A stretch of DNA of 64,000 bases from Vulpes vulpes (GCF_048418805.1 NC_132781.1:58551648-58615647), one strand, 5' to 3'; counted from the stretch's first letter, positions 46,641-56,419 are shown. The notes: generated by a model from the letters alone, not told the origin. Made by a program: numbers and translations.

Positions 46641-47585
46641 GACAAGTTATCAGGCCCCTGGTGTAGAGGACAGACTGGAAGACAGGCAGGTGACAGGATT
46701 CTGCCTCTACCTCCTCTCAGCAGTCCCAAGACTCAGGGTTGACAGAGACACAGGTCTCTGTGTCTCTGTGCCCACAACTATTAGGAGGATTGAAAGTGCA
46801 CACAGTAGGTGCTCCCAGTAAGCATGACTTCCCCTGCCCTTCCCCGGCCCCCTCCTCGCTCAAAGCCACTGGAAATGTCACCTGGCAAAGCCAGGAGCTT
46901 CGATTCTTGAAACCTGAATGATCTGAAAATGGCTCAAAGCCCAGACCAACCTGGGCCACTGCTTCAGTCTGAGACTTTATTTTCTGAAGACAGAAACTAC
47001 TTTTAGTCATTTCCGAAGCAGACAGGACGGCAGAGGCTGACAAACCACAGGGACCATTTTAAATCCTGGGCCTTTTCTTCTGGGAAGTTAGGCAAGAACC
47101 TTCCCAAATGTTTGCCCGTGGGGCTCTCTGCCAGGGAGTGACTCATCCACAGCTCCCCACAGGCATATTTTATTTGGGGAGTAGGGGATGGAGGGAGGGC
47201 CTGGCCTTGAGGGGAGAAGAAGAGGCAGCCTTTCCAGCAAACCCAGAAGGTGGGTTGGGTTTTGTTTTGTTTTTTCATTTTTTTTTTAGGACAAAAAAGA
47301 AAAAGAATGTGGATCTTTTTTGTTTCCTTCCAGGTTTTGTTTGCTAAAAGAAGACGTCCAAAGTTCACTCAGTAAGCTGCTGCACTGGGAACAGGCGCCT
47401 CCAGCCGCTCTGCATCCCTTTCAATGAAATTCTTCTTCCATTAACACCACGATTTTTAAATGTGCCTCCAAGATTTGCCTGCGCACGACATTTTCTCCTC
47501 AGAAAGTCTAGCTGAGTTTTGAAAATTCAGGGGGACGAGGGAGTTCAGTGTTTCTAAAGTTGCCCTTAAAGCAATGAAGACTTTT

Positions 47586-47783
47586 TTTAAAGATTTATTT
47601 ATTTATTTATTTATTCATGAGAAGCACACACAGAGAGAGAGAGAGGCAGAGACACAAGCAGAGGGAGAAGCAGGCTCCATGCTCGGAGCCTGACGCAGGA
47701 CTCGATCCCCGGGTCTCCAGGATCATGCCCTGGGCCAAAGGCAGGCGCGAAACTGCTGAGCCATCCCCTTAATTGGGGATCCC
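47586..47783 (-). mobile_element. SINEC next to the promoter, with a palindromic junction
   Basis: This reverse copy has a long AT tail and a GA-rich stretch. Near-TSD copies, CAATGAAGACTTTT and CAATTAAGACTTTT, lie at 47572-47585 and 47784-47797. Its head end is rearranged, and a 24-bp perfect palindrome (47768-47791) sits at the junction. It lies only about 0.5 kb inside intron 1 from the CpG island. Confidence 0.92.
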
Positions 47784-47791
47784 CAATTAAG
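47768..47791. repeat. 24-bp perfect palindrome
   Basis: The arms read CTTAATTGGGGA and TCCCCAATTAAG with no spacer. It lies across the head end of a SINEC and its target-site duplicate. Confidence 0.95.
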
Positions 47792-48830
47792 ACTTTTGAC
47801 TGCAGAGATTTTCAACATTTCTAAAGCTCCCCCCAAAACTGTGTCAAAGCTGCGCAGACAGACCTTGGAAATCAGTGTCCCAAGCCTGCTGTGATCAATT
47901 TGTTACTGTCTTGGGGGCTCGTGCTTGGAGTCCAGGCTCAACAAATAAATAAATCAGATGAATATCCATCTAGTTAGCAGAGCAGGCAGAGAGAGCGAGA
48001 GAGACCCTCAGACACACAGACAAGTGTCCTGGCACCCCTGGCCTTCCCAGGGTCACCGTCCCCCATCCCCACCCCCCAAGGCCTGGGGGAAAGATTAAAA
48101 TCTGCCTGGGCCAGAGACCGGAAGAAGAAAAGCCAAGAGACCCAGAGGAGGTATTTAGGAAGAACTGAAGCCGAGTCCTCTAGTACCAGGCCAGGGAGCC
48201 CTGCCCACCCCAGCAGAGCCCCAGCCCAGCCTGAGCATCCTGGGGCCCCATGCAGGGTCCCGCCGTGGGCCCCACCGAGGCCCCGCAATGAGGCCTCCCC
48301 CTCTGCCGGGCCCAGCCTGGCTCTGCGGGTCTGACCTCCGCCCTCATTCACCGCGGAGGCCCCGCGCCCACCGGGGGCCCACCTGGGCCGACTTCTCTCC
48401 GCGGGCTCCCTGGCACCCGGGCCAGGGGCGGACGCATCATACGAGACGCCCGGTGGGTGCAAGGAGGTGCCCGTCCGCCTCCGTAAGAAACACAGTCACA
48501 CCCTCGCGGACACAGAAAGCATGTTCGCGTGCACATCCACGTACACTTTCGTCCTCAGAGGCTCCCAAACGCACCCAGAAGTCACTTGTGGGCGCTCACG
48601 CACGTGCACACACACACTCCCTGGGCCCCCACGTGACGCGCTCGGCACGCTCCGCGCAGGCGGTACACAATACACGGCCACGCGGGAGCCCGCCGCGGCC
48701 CCCACCCCGCACGCGGCCCCGCAGACCGCGCGCCAGACCCTCACGACGTGCGCGCGCACACGCGAGGGACACGGACGCGCGCCGCCCACGCACCGAGGCT
48801 CCCGAGGCTCCCGCGGCCCTCGAGCCCCGG

Positions 48831-48848
48831 CCCCCGCCCCCGCCCCCG
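48831..48848. repeat. (CCCCCG)3 in the CpG island
   Basis: Three perfect CCCCCG hexamers. On the minus strand these are G-runs in the NEK6 sense, within intron 1 just past the proposed exon 1. Confidence 0.9.
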
Positions 48849-48929
48849 CCGAGGCGCGGCCGCGCACGCGGGCACGCGCGCCCCCTCGGCCCGGCTGCGG
48901 GGCACTGCCCCGCCGCCCGCCCCCGCCCC

Positions 48930-48956
48930 GGCCCGGCCCGGCCCGGCCCGGCCCGG
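48930..48956. repeat. (GGCCC)5 in the CpG island
   Basis: Five perfect GGCCC pentamers plus GG begin 30 bp downstream of the proposed exon 1 donor in the NEK6 direction. The pentamer is GC-only and its copy number may vary. Confidence 0.92.
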
Positions 48957-48985
48957 TTCCGCCGCGCCCGGCCCAGGCCACTCAC

Positions 48986-49290
48986 CGGCGCGCGGGCGGC
49001 TCGGCTGCCTCGGGAGGAGCGGCGCGCGGCCCGGCGGGCGGGCGGGCGGGCGGCCGGAGCGGAGGGTCCCACACACGTCGGCGGCGCCGCGGCCGCACGC
49101 CCGTCGCTCGGTTCCGCCGCCGCCTGCGCGGGCCCGCGCGCGCTCCCGCCCCTCCCCACCGCGGGCCCGCGCCGCCCCCTGCGCTCGCGCGCGCCGCCGC
49201 CACGCTGGCCCGGGGGCGCCCCGAGGCTACCGCCGGCGCCCGGAGCCCCCAGGGCCGCGAGACACCCGCCCAGCCGAGGCGCCCCTCCCC
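48986..49290 (-). other. NEK6: Candidate noncoding exon 1 of NEK6 (5' end uncertain)
   Basis: On the minus strand a near-consensus donor, CGCCG|GTGAGTGG, falls inside the CpG island directly after 48986. From there back to about 49289 there is no ATG, which fits a purely untranslated first exon spliced to exon 2. The transcription start is unknown, and the upper coordinate is only the limit of ATG-free CpG-rich sequence. The exon contains a (GGCG)n tract at 49033-49053. Other first exons may exist, since human NEK6 has several alternative 5' ends. Confidence 0.6.
49033..49053. repeat. (GGCG)5 in proposed exon 1
   Basis: GGCGGGCGGGCGGGCGGGCG followed by G. In the NEK6 transcript this would be a CCCG/CCGC-rich 5' leader tract. 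Confidence 0.92.
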
Positions 49291-49345
49291 ATTTCAAAGA
49301 TGGGGAAACTGAGGCCCAAACTCTGCCGGCGAGTCGGGGCCAGCA
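49287..49345 (-). mobile_element. MIR fragment at the CpG-island edge
   Basis: CCCATTTCAAAGATGGGGAA then ACTGAGGCCCAAACT is an antisense MIR core, marking where CpG-dense sequence gives way to ordinary sequence upstream of NEK6. Confidence 0.55.
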
Positions 49346-49984
49346 GACTCCCCTTCACCCCTTCCCGGGTTCTAGACGCTAGGGCTAGGGTCCGCGGTCA
49401 GCGAACTCGTGGACCCCTCCCACGCATCCTGGGGCACCCCCGAATGACCCTGCACCCTTCACGGCCCTGCGCATCCTGGGTCGTCAATGAGCCCTTATTG
49501 CGCGCCTACTGAACGCGGCACACGCGTAGAAGGAAGCTCCAAGGGCATCCACCTGCTGAAGGTGCTGCCCCCTGCCCTCAAAGCGCCAGCGTCTCCTTAT
49601 ATGGAGCTCCCCAATTCCTGTGAACCCCAAGATAGTAAGAGTCAAGGTGCAAAGGTTTCTGGGAGAAGGCTCCACTAAGTGGGTAACACCCTCTCTAAGG
49701 ACACAGTCTCCATGGGGCCCCAAAGCCTGCAGCTGGCTTCCTAAGGGAACCTGCACGCCCCCTTCCCCCAAGAAGGGCTCCTGGCTGGCTCACTCAGTTC
49801 CCGTTTCCTGCATTGGCCGCTTCTCCTCCACAGGCCGAACGGTGCTGTGTTCCCCCAGGAAGACTGGAACCAGGAACTGACGCTGACCACCTGCCGGCTG
49901 TCCAGCTTAGTGACAGCACTGTGCTGAGCCCGGAGAGGATACCCCAGCGCTCCACCTGGCTGTAACCTGTAACAGTAATGACAC

Positions 49985-50170
49985 CAATAGAACACCCGCC
50001 ATGTGCCATACTCACAACTGCACAGCCATTCTGCGAAGGAGGCATTATGCCCCTTTCATGCCCGTTTTACAGATAAGATAAAAGAGGTTTAGAACAGAAG
50101 CCGAGAGAAACCGATTCTCTTGCTCAAAGTCACCCAGTTGGTAAGGGTTGAGCAGGGAGCTACACCACAG
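49985..50170 (-). mobile_element. MIR, antisense
   Basis: CCGCCATGTGCCATACTCAC, CCGTTTTACAGATAAGATAA and GTCACCCAGTTGGTAAGGGT follow reverse MIR order. Confidence 0.82.
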
Positions 50171-50549
50171 ACTAACTCCAGTGCCCAATCTAGGCAGTCC
50201 CACCTCATAAACAGCATAGCTCTGGACTGCTGGTATAAGAGGGGACGGGTGGGGAGACAGCTGGCACAGACGACCCAGCCCAGTCCCAGCCTTTCCATGA
50301 ACCAACAGGGACAGAATAGGTCATCCTACACATTGGTTAGCGGTTTAGTTGGGGACCTGCTTACAGTCTCACTTCACATGATATGCATCACGATAGATAT
50401 CAGATAGATTGAAGAGGCAACTCTAAGAAACAAGCGTTTCAGAAAGTGATAGAAATAAATAGAAGTTCTGAGACAGTGTGTTGCAGTGTTGCTGGCAGGT
50501 CAATGATATGGACCATATCAATGCAGTAAACATTAATTTCCTCATTCAA

Positions 50550-50835
50550 TTACCTGACACTTATCTATGAGCACCGGATATGGGTCAGGTCCTATTCTAG
50601 GCACTGGGATACAGTTGTGAACAAAATATAGCCCTGACTCTCCTGGTGCTTCATTCTGGGGGTGGGGTGTGTGGGGAAGCAATTGCAAATATCCGGCATG
50701 GCTGAAATTAATAAGCTTGGTGGAGAAAATAAAACAGGGAGGGGATAGGAGAGCCCAGGGGTGCTTTTTCATACAGGGTGCTGGAAGAAGGCCTCTCTGA
50801 TGAGGTGATGTTTGAGCAGAGGGGAAGTGATGAGA
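50550..50835 (+). mobile_element. Old interspersed repeat, family uncertain
   Basis: GGTCCTATTCTAGGCACTGG, ATACAGTTGTGAACAAAATA and AAGGCCTCTCTGATGAGGTG then TTTGAGCAGAG are a familiar fossil-repeat phrase series. Related shorter pieces occur at 41.98-42.11 and 52.97-53.07 kb. Confidence 0.6.
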
Positions 50836-51019
50836 GGTCTTCTGTATGTAGGACAGGCCCCAGGTTCCAAGAACAGTCCTGGTAAGCTCCAGAGCAAGAA
50901 CCTGAAATTCCCCTTTGAAGGAAACTTTGAGATCAGTGCCAGACCACCGGGAAGAGAAGCGCTGGGACCTCTGCGTATTAGTATAGGACTCTGCAGTTTG
51001 CGAAGTTGTATCCCAGCCT

Positions 51020-51130
51020 CATGGAGCCCCTTTAACAGGTACTCCTAATATCCTCATTTTCCAATTAGGAGACTGAAGCTCAGAGAGGTCAAGCAACCTG
51101 CCCCAGGTCACACAGTACACATCTCTGTGG
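51020..51130 (-). mobile_element. MIR, antisense
   Basis: CCAATTAGGAGACTGAAGCT, CAGAGAGGTCAAGCAACCTG and CCCCAGGTCACACAGTACAC follow reverse MIR order. Confidence 0.85.
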
Positions 51131-51729
51131 CCGGCAAAGATGGGTCTGACTACAGGCAAGCTGACACTAAATGCTGAGTGTTTTAATGGGAAAGAGAAGG
51201 CTCGTGCGTGCCCCCAACCCCCGCCTTCCTGCCCTCTTGGACTATAATTCAGGAGCTGGCAGGGTGGAGCACTCACTGTTTTCCTGGCCTTTCTCCTTCT
51301 CACCCACTTCCTTCCCTCTGGCCTGGTCCCAGCCCCAGGTGATATGCTGGGGGAATAAATCAGGTCAAATTCAACCCAGAGATTCTCCAAATTCTCTGCA
51401 CTACCCCCACTACCCTGGCCAGGGTAGGAAGTAGAGGGAAAAGGGTGCAACCTAAACCCCATTCAACTTTTGTTTTTAACTCAAAGGATTTTTCACCGAG
51501 TCCCTAAATGAGTCACCGTGAAGAGGTGCTTCGCAAAATGACTCCCAGAATTAGAATCAACATCTCCCTACACATGCTGCCTGACACTTCCTCCTACAGT
51601 GGCATTTATGAATCTAGTCTGGGAGAAAGTCTCTCTCTGTCTACCCCCAAGAGTTTCAGGATTAAGCCTGTGTCATTTCATTATTTCTCTGCATTAGGAG
51701 AAGAGAAGCTACTATTGCTGGTACCTTCT

Positions 51730-51885
51730 CTGCACCCAGCTCTGCATGAGGCATTTCATTCTCCCAGTATCCCTCGAGATGGGGGTCATGCTTTCTGTTT
51801 TACAGATGAATAGGGTGAGGCTCAGAGTCCTAAAGTAGTTTGAACATAGCTAGGATTTGAACCCGGGTTTGCAGTTTGTTGTCAG
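51730..51885 (-). mobile_element. MIR, antisense
   Basis: TTTTACAGATGAATAGGGTG, AGGCTCAGAGTCCTAAAG and GGATTTGAACCCGGGTTTGC follow reverse MIR order. Confidence 0.82.
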
Positions 51886-52554
51886 TATTTGGGGAGGGAA
51901 CAGAAGGGGACAAGAGGAGGCATGAGAAACTAGAAATCAGACCAGACCCTTTGGACAAAAGTTCTCCTTGCCAGCTTCCTGATGATGGGGAATTTTGCAG
52001 GGGGCCAATCTCAGTTTTCCCAAGAAGTCTCATTTCTGCTTATTGTCTGGGCAACATTATAATATTAACAGCATCCCCAAAGTGTTGTGGTTCTGGTGAT
52101 CAACTTTAGGGTCATCCTGGTTGTGTGCAAAGGCAGCTGCATTGAAGCTTTCAATTTTTACATTATATTCGATACAAAATAGGGGCCTCTTGTCTGAGGG
52201 GCCTTCTCCACATCCAGATGGCTGTGTGTCCAAACAAGAGTTTATGGAGCTTTCCAAGAGCAGCCAGCCCAGCTGGCTGGGGAAGGAGTCAGGGCTGTGT
52301 GTCAGGCAGGACTCTCTCCCTCCCACCCCAACTCTGCCATTTACTCCCTATGTAACTCTGGGCCAGTTTCCCAGCTGGCAAAGTGAGGGATGGATCTCCA
52401 AAAGCTCTGTCAACTTTGACCTTCTAGGGTTTCCCATTGCCCAGTGAATGCTGGGAAATCAGCTAACCATTTCAGTGAAGACCAGGAATGTAGGGAGCCC
52501 TCCTCCCCTCCACACCATCACGTGGTCCGTTTTTCAAAACAGCATACCTCAATT

Positions 52555-52960
52555 TTTAGCTATTTTAAGTTTTAAAACATGTATTTCATTTATTATTTGA
52601 ATAGCTGATACCCACAGCTCAAAATTCAAAAGGTGCCAGAAAGATAACATGGAGAAAAGTTTCCTTTCCTTTCCCTCCAGCTACCTCCTTCTTTTCCCTG
52701 GAGGAAACCAGCGTTGCCAAACACACTCTGTTCCCAGACAGTGTGTTTTGCGTGGGTGTGTATATGTGTGTGTGTGTGTATGTGTGTGTGTGTGTGTGTA
52801 GTTTCTCATTTTTTTTGTACAAATGATGGTATCTGGTCACACTGCTCTATATCTTGTGCTTTCTTCACTTCTTGGAGACTGCTTCCTATCGCTTCTTAAA
52901 GAGCTACTTTCTTTTTTATGACTGCATAGTATTCTAAAATATTTGCGTTTAATTCCCATT
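52555..52960. mobile_element. Old LINE-like fragment with GT repeat
   Basis: The phrases CTCAAAATTCAAAAGGTGCC, GGAGGAAACCAGCGTTGCC and TGACTGCATAGTATTCTAAA resemble a widespread fossil LINE 3' region. A GT-rich tract interrupts it (52751-52800). I cannot name the family with certainty. Confidence 0.6.
52751..52800. repeat. (GT)n microsatellite
   Basis: A GT-rich run interrupted by TATA and TATG, inside an old LINE-like fragment. Confidence 0.9.
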
Positions 52961-53194
52961 AAGTTGGCACTTGCTCTGTGTACCGGTCTAAGCACTGTGG
53001 GAGATAATAGAAGTCTCAGCCATGCCTCTGGCTCTCAGGGATTTACAGTCTGGTTGAGAGATGAGCAAAACAGTAATTCCTAGAGTTACAAGAAGAGCAA
53101 TTTCTCTAATGGACCCCAAGTTCATTTGTGAGGTGTGGCTTTGGGGCTCATTTTTTTTCGTCTCCAGGTATCTATAGGGTCTATTGAAGGAACC

Positions 53195-53350
53195 TAGGCA
53201 TGGGTTCTTTTGAGACTTGAAAACTCAGCAGTGCAGACTCAGGCAATCCACTTCTTCCTTCTGGGCCTCAGTTTGCTCATCTATAAAAAGGGGGCAGTCA
53301 GCCTCTCTGCAGGATTGTGCTAGTCACATGAGATCCTGTTCCTGAAATGG
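53195..53350 (+). mobile_element. MIR, sense
   Basis: TGGGCCTCAGTTTGCTCATC and TATAAAAAGGGGGCAGTCAG follow MIR order. Confidence 0.75.
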
Positions 53351-55124
53351 CTTGGTAAAGAGTGAAATGCCATGCTCCCAGGCAGGAAGGTCTAGGGAAG
53401 CTAAGATGCAGCTCTAAGGAGCTATATACTAAGTGCAGGGTATCATGGCTCTTGGCCAGAGAGAAGCATCTTGTAAGCTTTTTGTGCTTTGCTGTGATAG
53501 GACCTGTTGAACAGTCATCTCCTTCCATCTTTGGCAGCGACGGTTGCTAACTCTGGGTGTGCCGCAGGTTTGTCATTGGTAGACCCCTCACCTAGAGGAG
53601 GCCCCGGAATGAGGAAACAGCATAAACTAACCATCTTAAATTAAGGCATGGAGGGCCATTGGAGATTTTCATTCCTACTCTCAATTATGGATGGAACTAG
53701 TTCAAAACCACCCCAGTAAGAGGCAGAGATGCACCCAGTGATGTTGCCACAGCCCTGCACCTCCCTGCAGTTCTCTCCACCCTCCCGGTGCCTACCATTT
53801 CAAAGAAAAGATCCAAATGACACTGATCTGTGATGAGCTCCAAGCACCCTGACATCATTAATAATAGTGTCCCCTTTGGTTCTCCAAAGTGACTTAGATC
53901 AGACAATCAATTATAAGACCACCCAGTTATTCACGTCAAATGGGACACTCACTGCCCAGGTGAATAAGTCAATCATCACCTCTGCCATCACAAGTCAGGC
54001 ACTTGTGTTGTCCATGCATCTACCCGGTGATGTAGATATCAACGTCCCTGATGAGCAGGTTTGCAGATGAGAAAACTAATGCAGGCAGGGGTTAACCAGT
54101 TTGTCTAAAACAAAATTTAAGGAAGCATCTGATGGCTGCACAGTCTCTGTTCCAGCTCACTCTGCTTGGAATTCAGTGAGCAGAGTCCCAGGCTGGCCAT
54201 ATTTCTCCCCCAGGCACCCAGACATCCACTTGGCCTTGGGTGCCAAATGTAGGGCCCTGATTGCCCGTCTGAAACTCCTCGAGCATGTGGCTAAGGTGAC
54301 ACCCTCTGGGCCTGAGACCCCTGCATGTCTAGTTGTGCTGGCTGCTCTCAGGGCAGATGGAGGCAAGGGGCCTGCTGGATTTAGGGCCAAAGACAACCAT
54401 CCAGCCAGCCAGCCAGCCCAGACCCCAGATGTGAGAGGAGTGCTCCCAAGGAGGAGATGGGTTTTTCGGCCCTGCCCCTGCCTTTCTGGGAACAGGTGTA
54501 ATTTTTTCCAGGGATCAGGGCATGGCAGGCTTGTCATGGGGACAAGGAGAGGAAGAAGGAGGAAGAAGATGGAGATTGGAGCCTGGCAAACGAGAATGGG
54601 AGAGAGGGGGAAGAGGGCAGGGGCAGGGAAGCAGGAAAGGGCTGATCATGTTTACTTGAGAAGACACTTGCCAGAGTCTGGGCATTGCTCCTCCCTACCC
54701 ACGTCTTCAAATCTTCAAACCTGCCCTCTGTACCAGGAATAGAAGCAGCAAGGGCCAGCCCATCACTGGGAAAGAAAATTCATTTTCTTCATTCGATTAT
54801 ATTCTGAGGGACTTCGTTCTGGAGCAACCATTGTTGCTTTGCGATGATTCCCCCGAGGCAGGGTGCACAGGCAGAGGAGCACACCAGAGGAGAGGCAGTG
54901 GGTCTGGGGATTCTGAAACCCCTCAAGAAAGAGGCATGTGTGAGGACAGCTTGGCTCAAAACCACAGCTTTGGGCTCTGAGTAGAGCTGCCCTGGCAGAC
55001 CCCTAGGAGAGGCAATCATGTTGACCCCATGCCTTCTACCTGAAGCCATTTGCCAAATAGCACAACCTGGTCTCTGCTCTCAGCTCCCCAGAACTGGGCT
55101 GGGGCCAAGGGACTTGGCAGAAAC

Positions 55125-55270
55125 CCAGCCTTGGAGCCAATCAGACCAGGGTTCAAAGCCTGGTGTGCCACCTACTAGCCATATGGCCATGAATCAGGGT
55201 CTCAGTTTCCTCATTGGAGGTGATGACATCTTTCTCACCAGCTCGTAATTAGGTGAGGATATAAAGTCAT
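55125..55270 (+). mobile_element. MIR, sense
   Basis: CAGACCAGGGTTCAAAGCCT, GCCACCTACTAGCCATATGG and GGTCTCAGTTTCCTCATTGG follow MIR order. Confidence 0.8.
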
Positions 55271-55314
55271 CACCTGGCTGAAAATAATGTTAACATCAAT
55301 TGTTTATCAGACTC

Positions 55315-55570
55315 AAAACCTAGTGCTTTACATTTTACCTGTGTTGTTTCATTTCGTGATCCTAGCAAACCCATGAAGTGGGCGCCGGTGTCATCTCCTT
55401 TTACAGATAACCATCCAGCTGGCTTTTTACCTCAGTTTCTATGCCTGATCAAAAAAAAGGCTCAGAGAGGTGAAGTGACTTGCTCAAGGTTACACAGCCA
55501 GGGGAAAAACAGTGAAGCTGCAATTTATAATAGGTATGCAGATATTTTGAGCTGGTATAGCTAGCTCCAG
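55315..55570 (-). mobile_element. MIR, antisense
   Basis: TAGTGCTTTACATTTTACCT, CTCCTTTTACAGATAACCAT, AGAGAGGTGAAGTGACTTGC and CAAGGTTACACAGCCAGGGG follow reverse MIR order. Confidence 0.85.
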
Positions 55571-55782
55571 ACTCTCATCTATAAAATAAGCAAAATGATA
55601 CCATGAATCACTTCACACTTCTGGCAAATCCCATACAAAAAAAAATATTTTTTTAGGGAAAAAAAAATTCCCTGATTTGTACTGTTTGCCAATTTCCATG
55701 GTGTAAAGTACTTCCACTATGGCTGATTTAAAGCTACCGACAACAGCCTTCACAATTCCCAAATACGTAACAATCAGCTCTT

Positions 55783-55832
55783 AAGAATCTCTCTCAAAAA
55801 AAAAAAAAAAAAAAAAAAAAAGAATCTCTCTC
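55783..55832 (+). mobile_element. Poly(A)-only insertion with TSD
   Basis: A run of 26 A's (55796-55821) lies between two identical copies of AAGAATCTCTCTC (55783-55795 and 55820-55832, sharing A's with the run). No element body is present. This is what an extremely 5'-truncated LINE-driven insertion of only a tail would leave. Alternatively it could be part of a complex single event with the L1 that follows. Confidence 0.65.
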
Positions 55833-55837
55833 ACCAG

Positions 55838-56258
55838 AACATGAGAGACTCCTAACTCTGGGAAACGAACCAGGGGTGGTGGAAGGGGAGGTGGGCGGGG
55901 GGTGGGGGGTGACTGGGTGACGGGCACTGAGGGGGACACTTGATGGGATGAGCACTGGGTGTTATTCTGTATGGTGGCAAATTGAACACCAATAAAAAAC
56001 AAATTTATAGGGATCCCTGGGTGGCGCAGCGGTTTGGCGCCTGCCTTTGGCCCAGGGCGCAATCCTGGAGACCCGGGATCGAATCCCACGTCGGGCTCCT
56101 GGTGCATGGAGCCTGCTTCTCCCTCTGCCTGTGTCTCTGCCTCTCTCTCTCTCTCTGTGACTATCATAAATAAATAAAAATTAAAAAAAAATCTTTAAAA
56201 AAAACAAATTTATAAAAAATAATAATAATAAAATAAAATAATGATTTAAAAAAAAAAA
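55838..56258 (+). mobile_element. 5'-truncated canine L1 3' end (host of a SINE)
   Basis: The motifs CATGAGAGACTCCTAACTCT, a G-rich 3'UTR stretch, GATGAGCACTGGGTGTTATT and GAACACCAATAAAAAA are typical of the canine L1 3' end. No ORF is retained. A TSD of AAGAATCT(G)CTCTCACCAG lies at 55820-55837 and 56259-56277, with one base of difference. A young SINEC interrupts its tail. Confidence 0.9.
56010..56198 (+). mobile_element. Young SINEC_Cf nested in the L1 tail
   Basis: It has a full young head, a CT-rich body and A tails. The perfect 16-bp TSD AAAAAACAAATTTATA is at 55994-56009 and 56199-56214, all within the L1 3' end, so the SINE is younger than the L1 copy. Confidence 0.97.
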
Positions 56259-56419
56259 AAGAATCTGCTCTCACCAGTCAGTGCGAACGTGGCTAGCACA
56301 TCACTGGCCCAATCAATCCCTCTCTTCAGGTTCTATAAAGAGGGGTCCCTGGTCTCAGTGCCTTAAGATTCAATTTTTCTTTGCTAGGGAAGAAGGAAGG
56401 CAGCCAATCTGTACCATGT

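Larger units (their letters stand above)
11013..48985 (-). other. NEK6 intron 1
   Basis: This intron is about 38 kb if exon 1 ends at 48986. It is dominated by old MIR/L2 debris and unique sequence, with nine SINEC copies (15.7, 16.8, 18.6, 18.9, 30.7, 43.3, 44.9, 47.6 kb and the short tailed form described at 44.9), one MaLR-like fragment (29.9-30.3 kb) and scattered short tandem repeats. Blocks at 35.2-35.6, 40.6-40.8, 42.9-43.0, 45.4-45.6 and 47.3-47.6 kb are AT-rich, repeat-poor and may be regulatory. Stretches 11.2-13.5, 17.4-18.5, 19.8-23.3, 24.0-25.0, 30.9-33.7, 34.5-36.4, 38.1-39.6 and 47.8-48.2 kb hold nothing else I can support. Confidence 0.7.
1..49290 (-). other. NEK6: NEK6 gene, 5' part (exons 1-3, introns 1-2); continues beyond position 1
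   Basis: NEK6 is a NIMA-family serine/threonine kinase that acts in mitotic spindle and kinetochore-fibre function and cytokinesis, downstream of NEK9. Two coding exons with correct splice sites and matching phase are visible on the minus strand. Joined, they give the first 77 residues of a NEK6-type protein. The N-tail of exon 2 separates NEK6 from its close paralogue NEK7, whose N-terminus is different. A CpG island about 38 kb upstream of exon 2 is the natural promoter. Only the 5' third or so of the gene is here; most of the kinase domain lies outside. Identity rests on recalled human NEK6 sequence, not a search. Confidence 0.95.
48240..49400 (-). promoter_or_regulatory. NEK6: CpG-island promoter of NEK6
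   Basis: This is the only strongly CpG-dense, GC-rich block in the window, flanked on both sides by ordinary sequence. It holds a CACGTGAC E-box (48630-48637, plus strand), a CACGTG (48601-48606), a GC-box (GGGGCGGGA on the minus strand near 49140), and three GC short tandem repeats. No TATA box is obvious, as is usual for CpG-island promoters with dispersed start sites. It lies upstream of exon 2 in the NEK6 direction. Divergent transcription toward the right is possible but not shown. Confidence 0.85.

Noticed and set aside
47974..48462. 162-codon minus-strand frame at the island edge
   Set aside because: GC-driven openness on the left side of the CpG island, with no domain and no fit to NEK6.
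48288..49382. Long plus-strand frame of 364 codons in the CpG island, with overlapping frames of 281 and 254 codons and minus-strand frames of up to 233
   Set aside because: All are Pro/Arg/Ala/Gly-rich and open in several frames at once, as expected where GC content removes stop codons. No domain, splice pattern or single preferred frame.
54101..54742. 213-codon plus-strand frame
   Set aside because: It crosses a purine-rich low-complexity stretch, has no domain or splice context and looks like chance.
56010..56085. tRNA-like A and B boxes
   Set aside because: They are the tRNA-Lys-derived head of SINEC elements, here and in the other copies, not tRNA genes: no full cloverleaf and an A-tailed SINE body follows.
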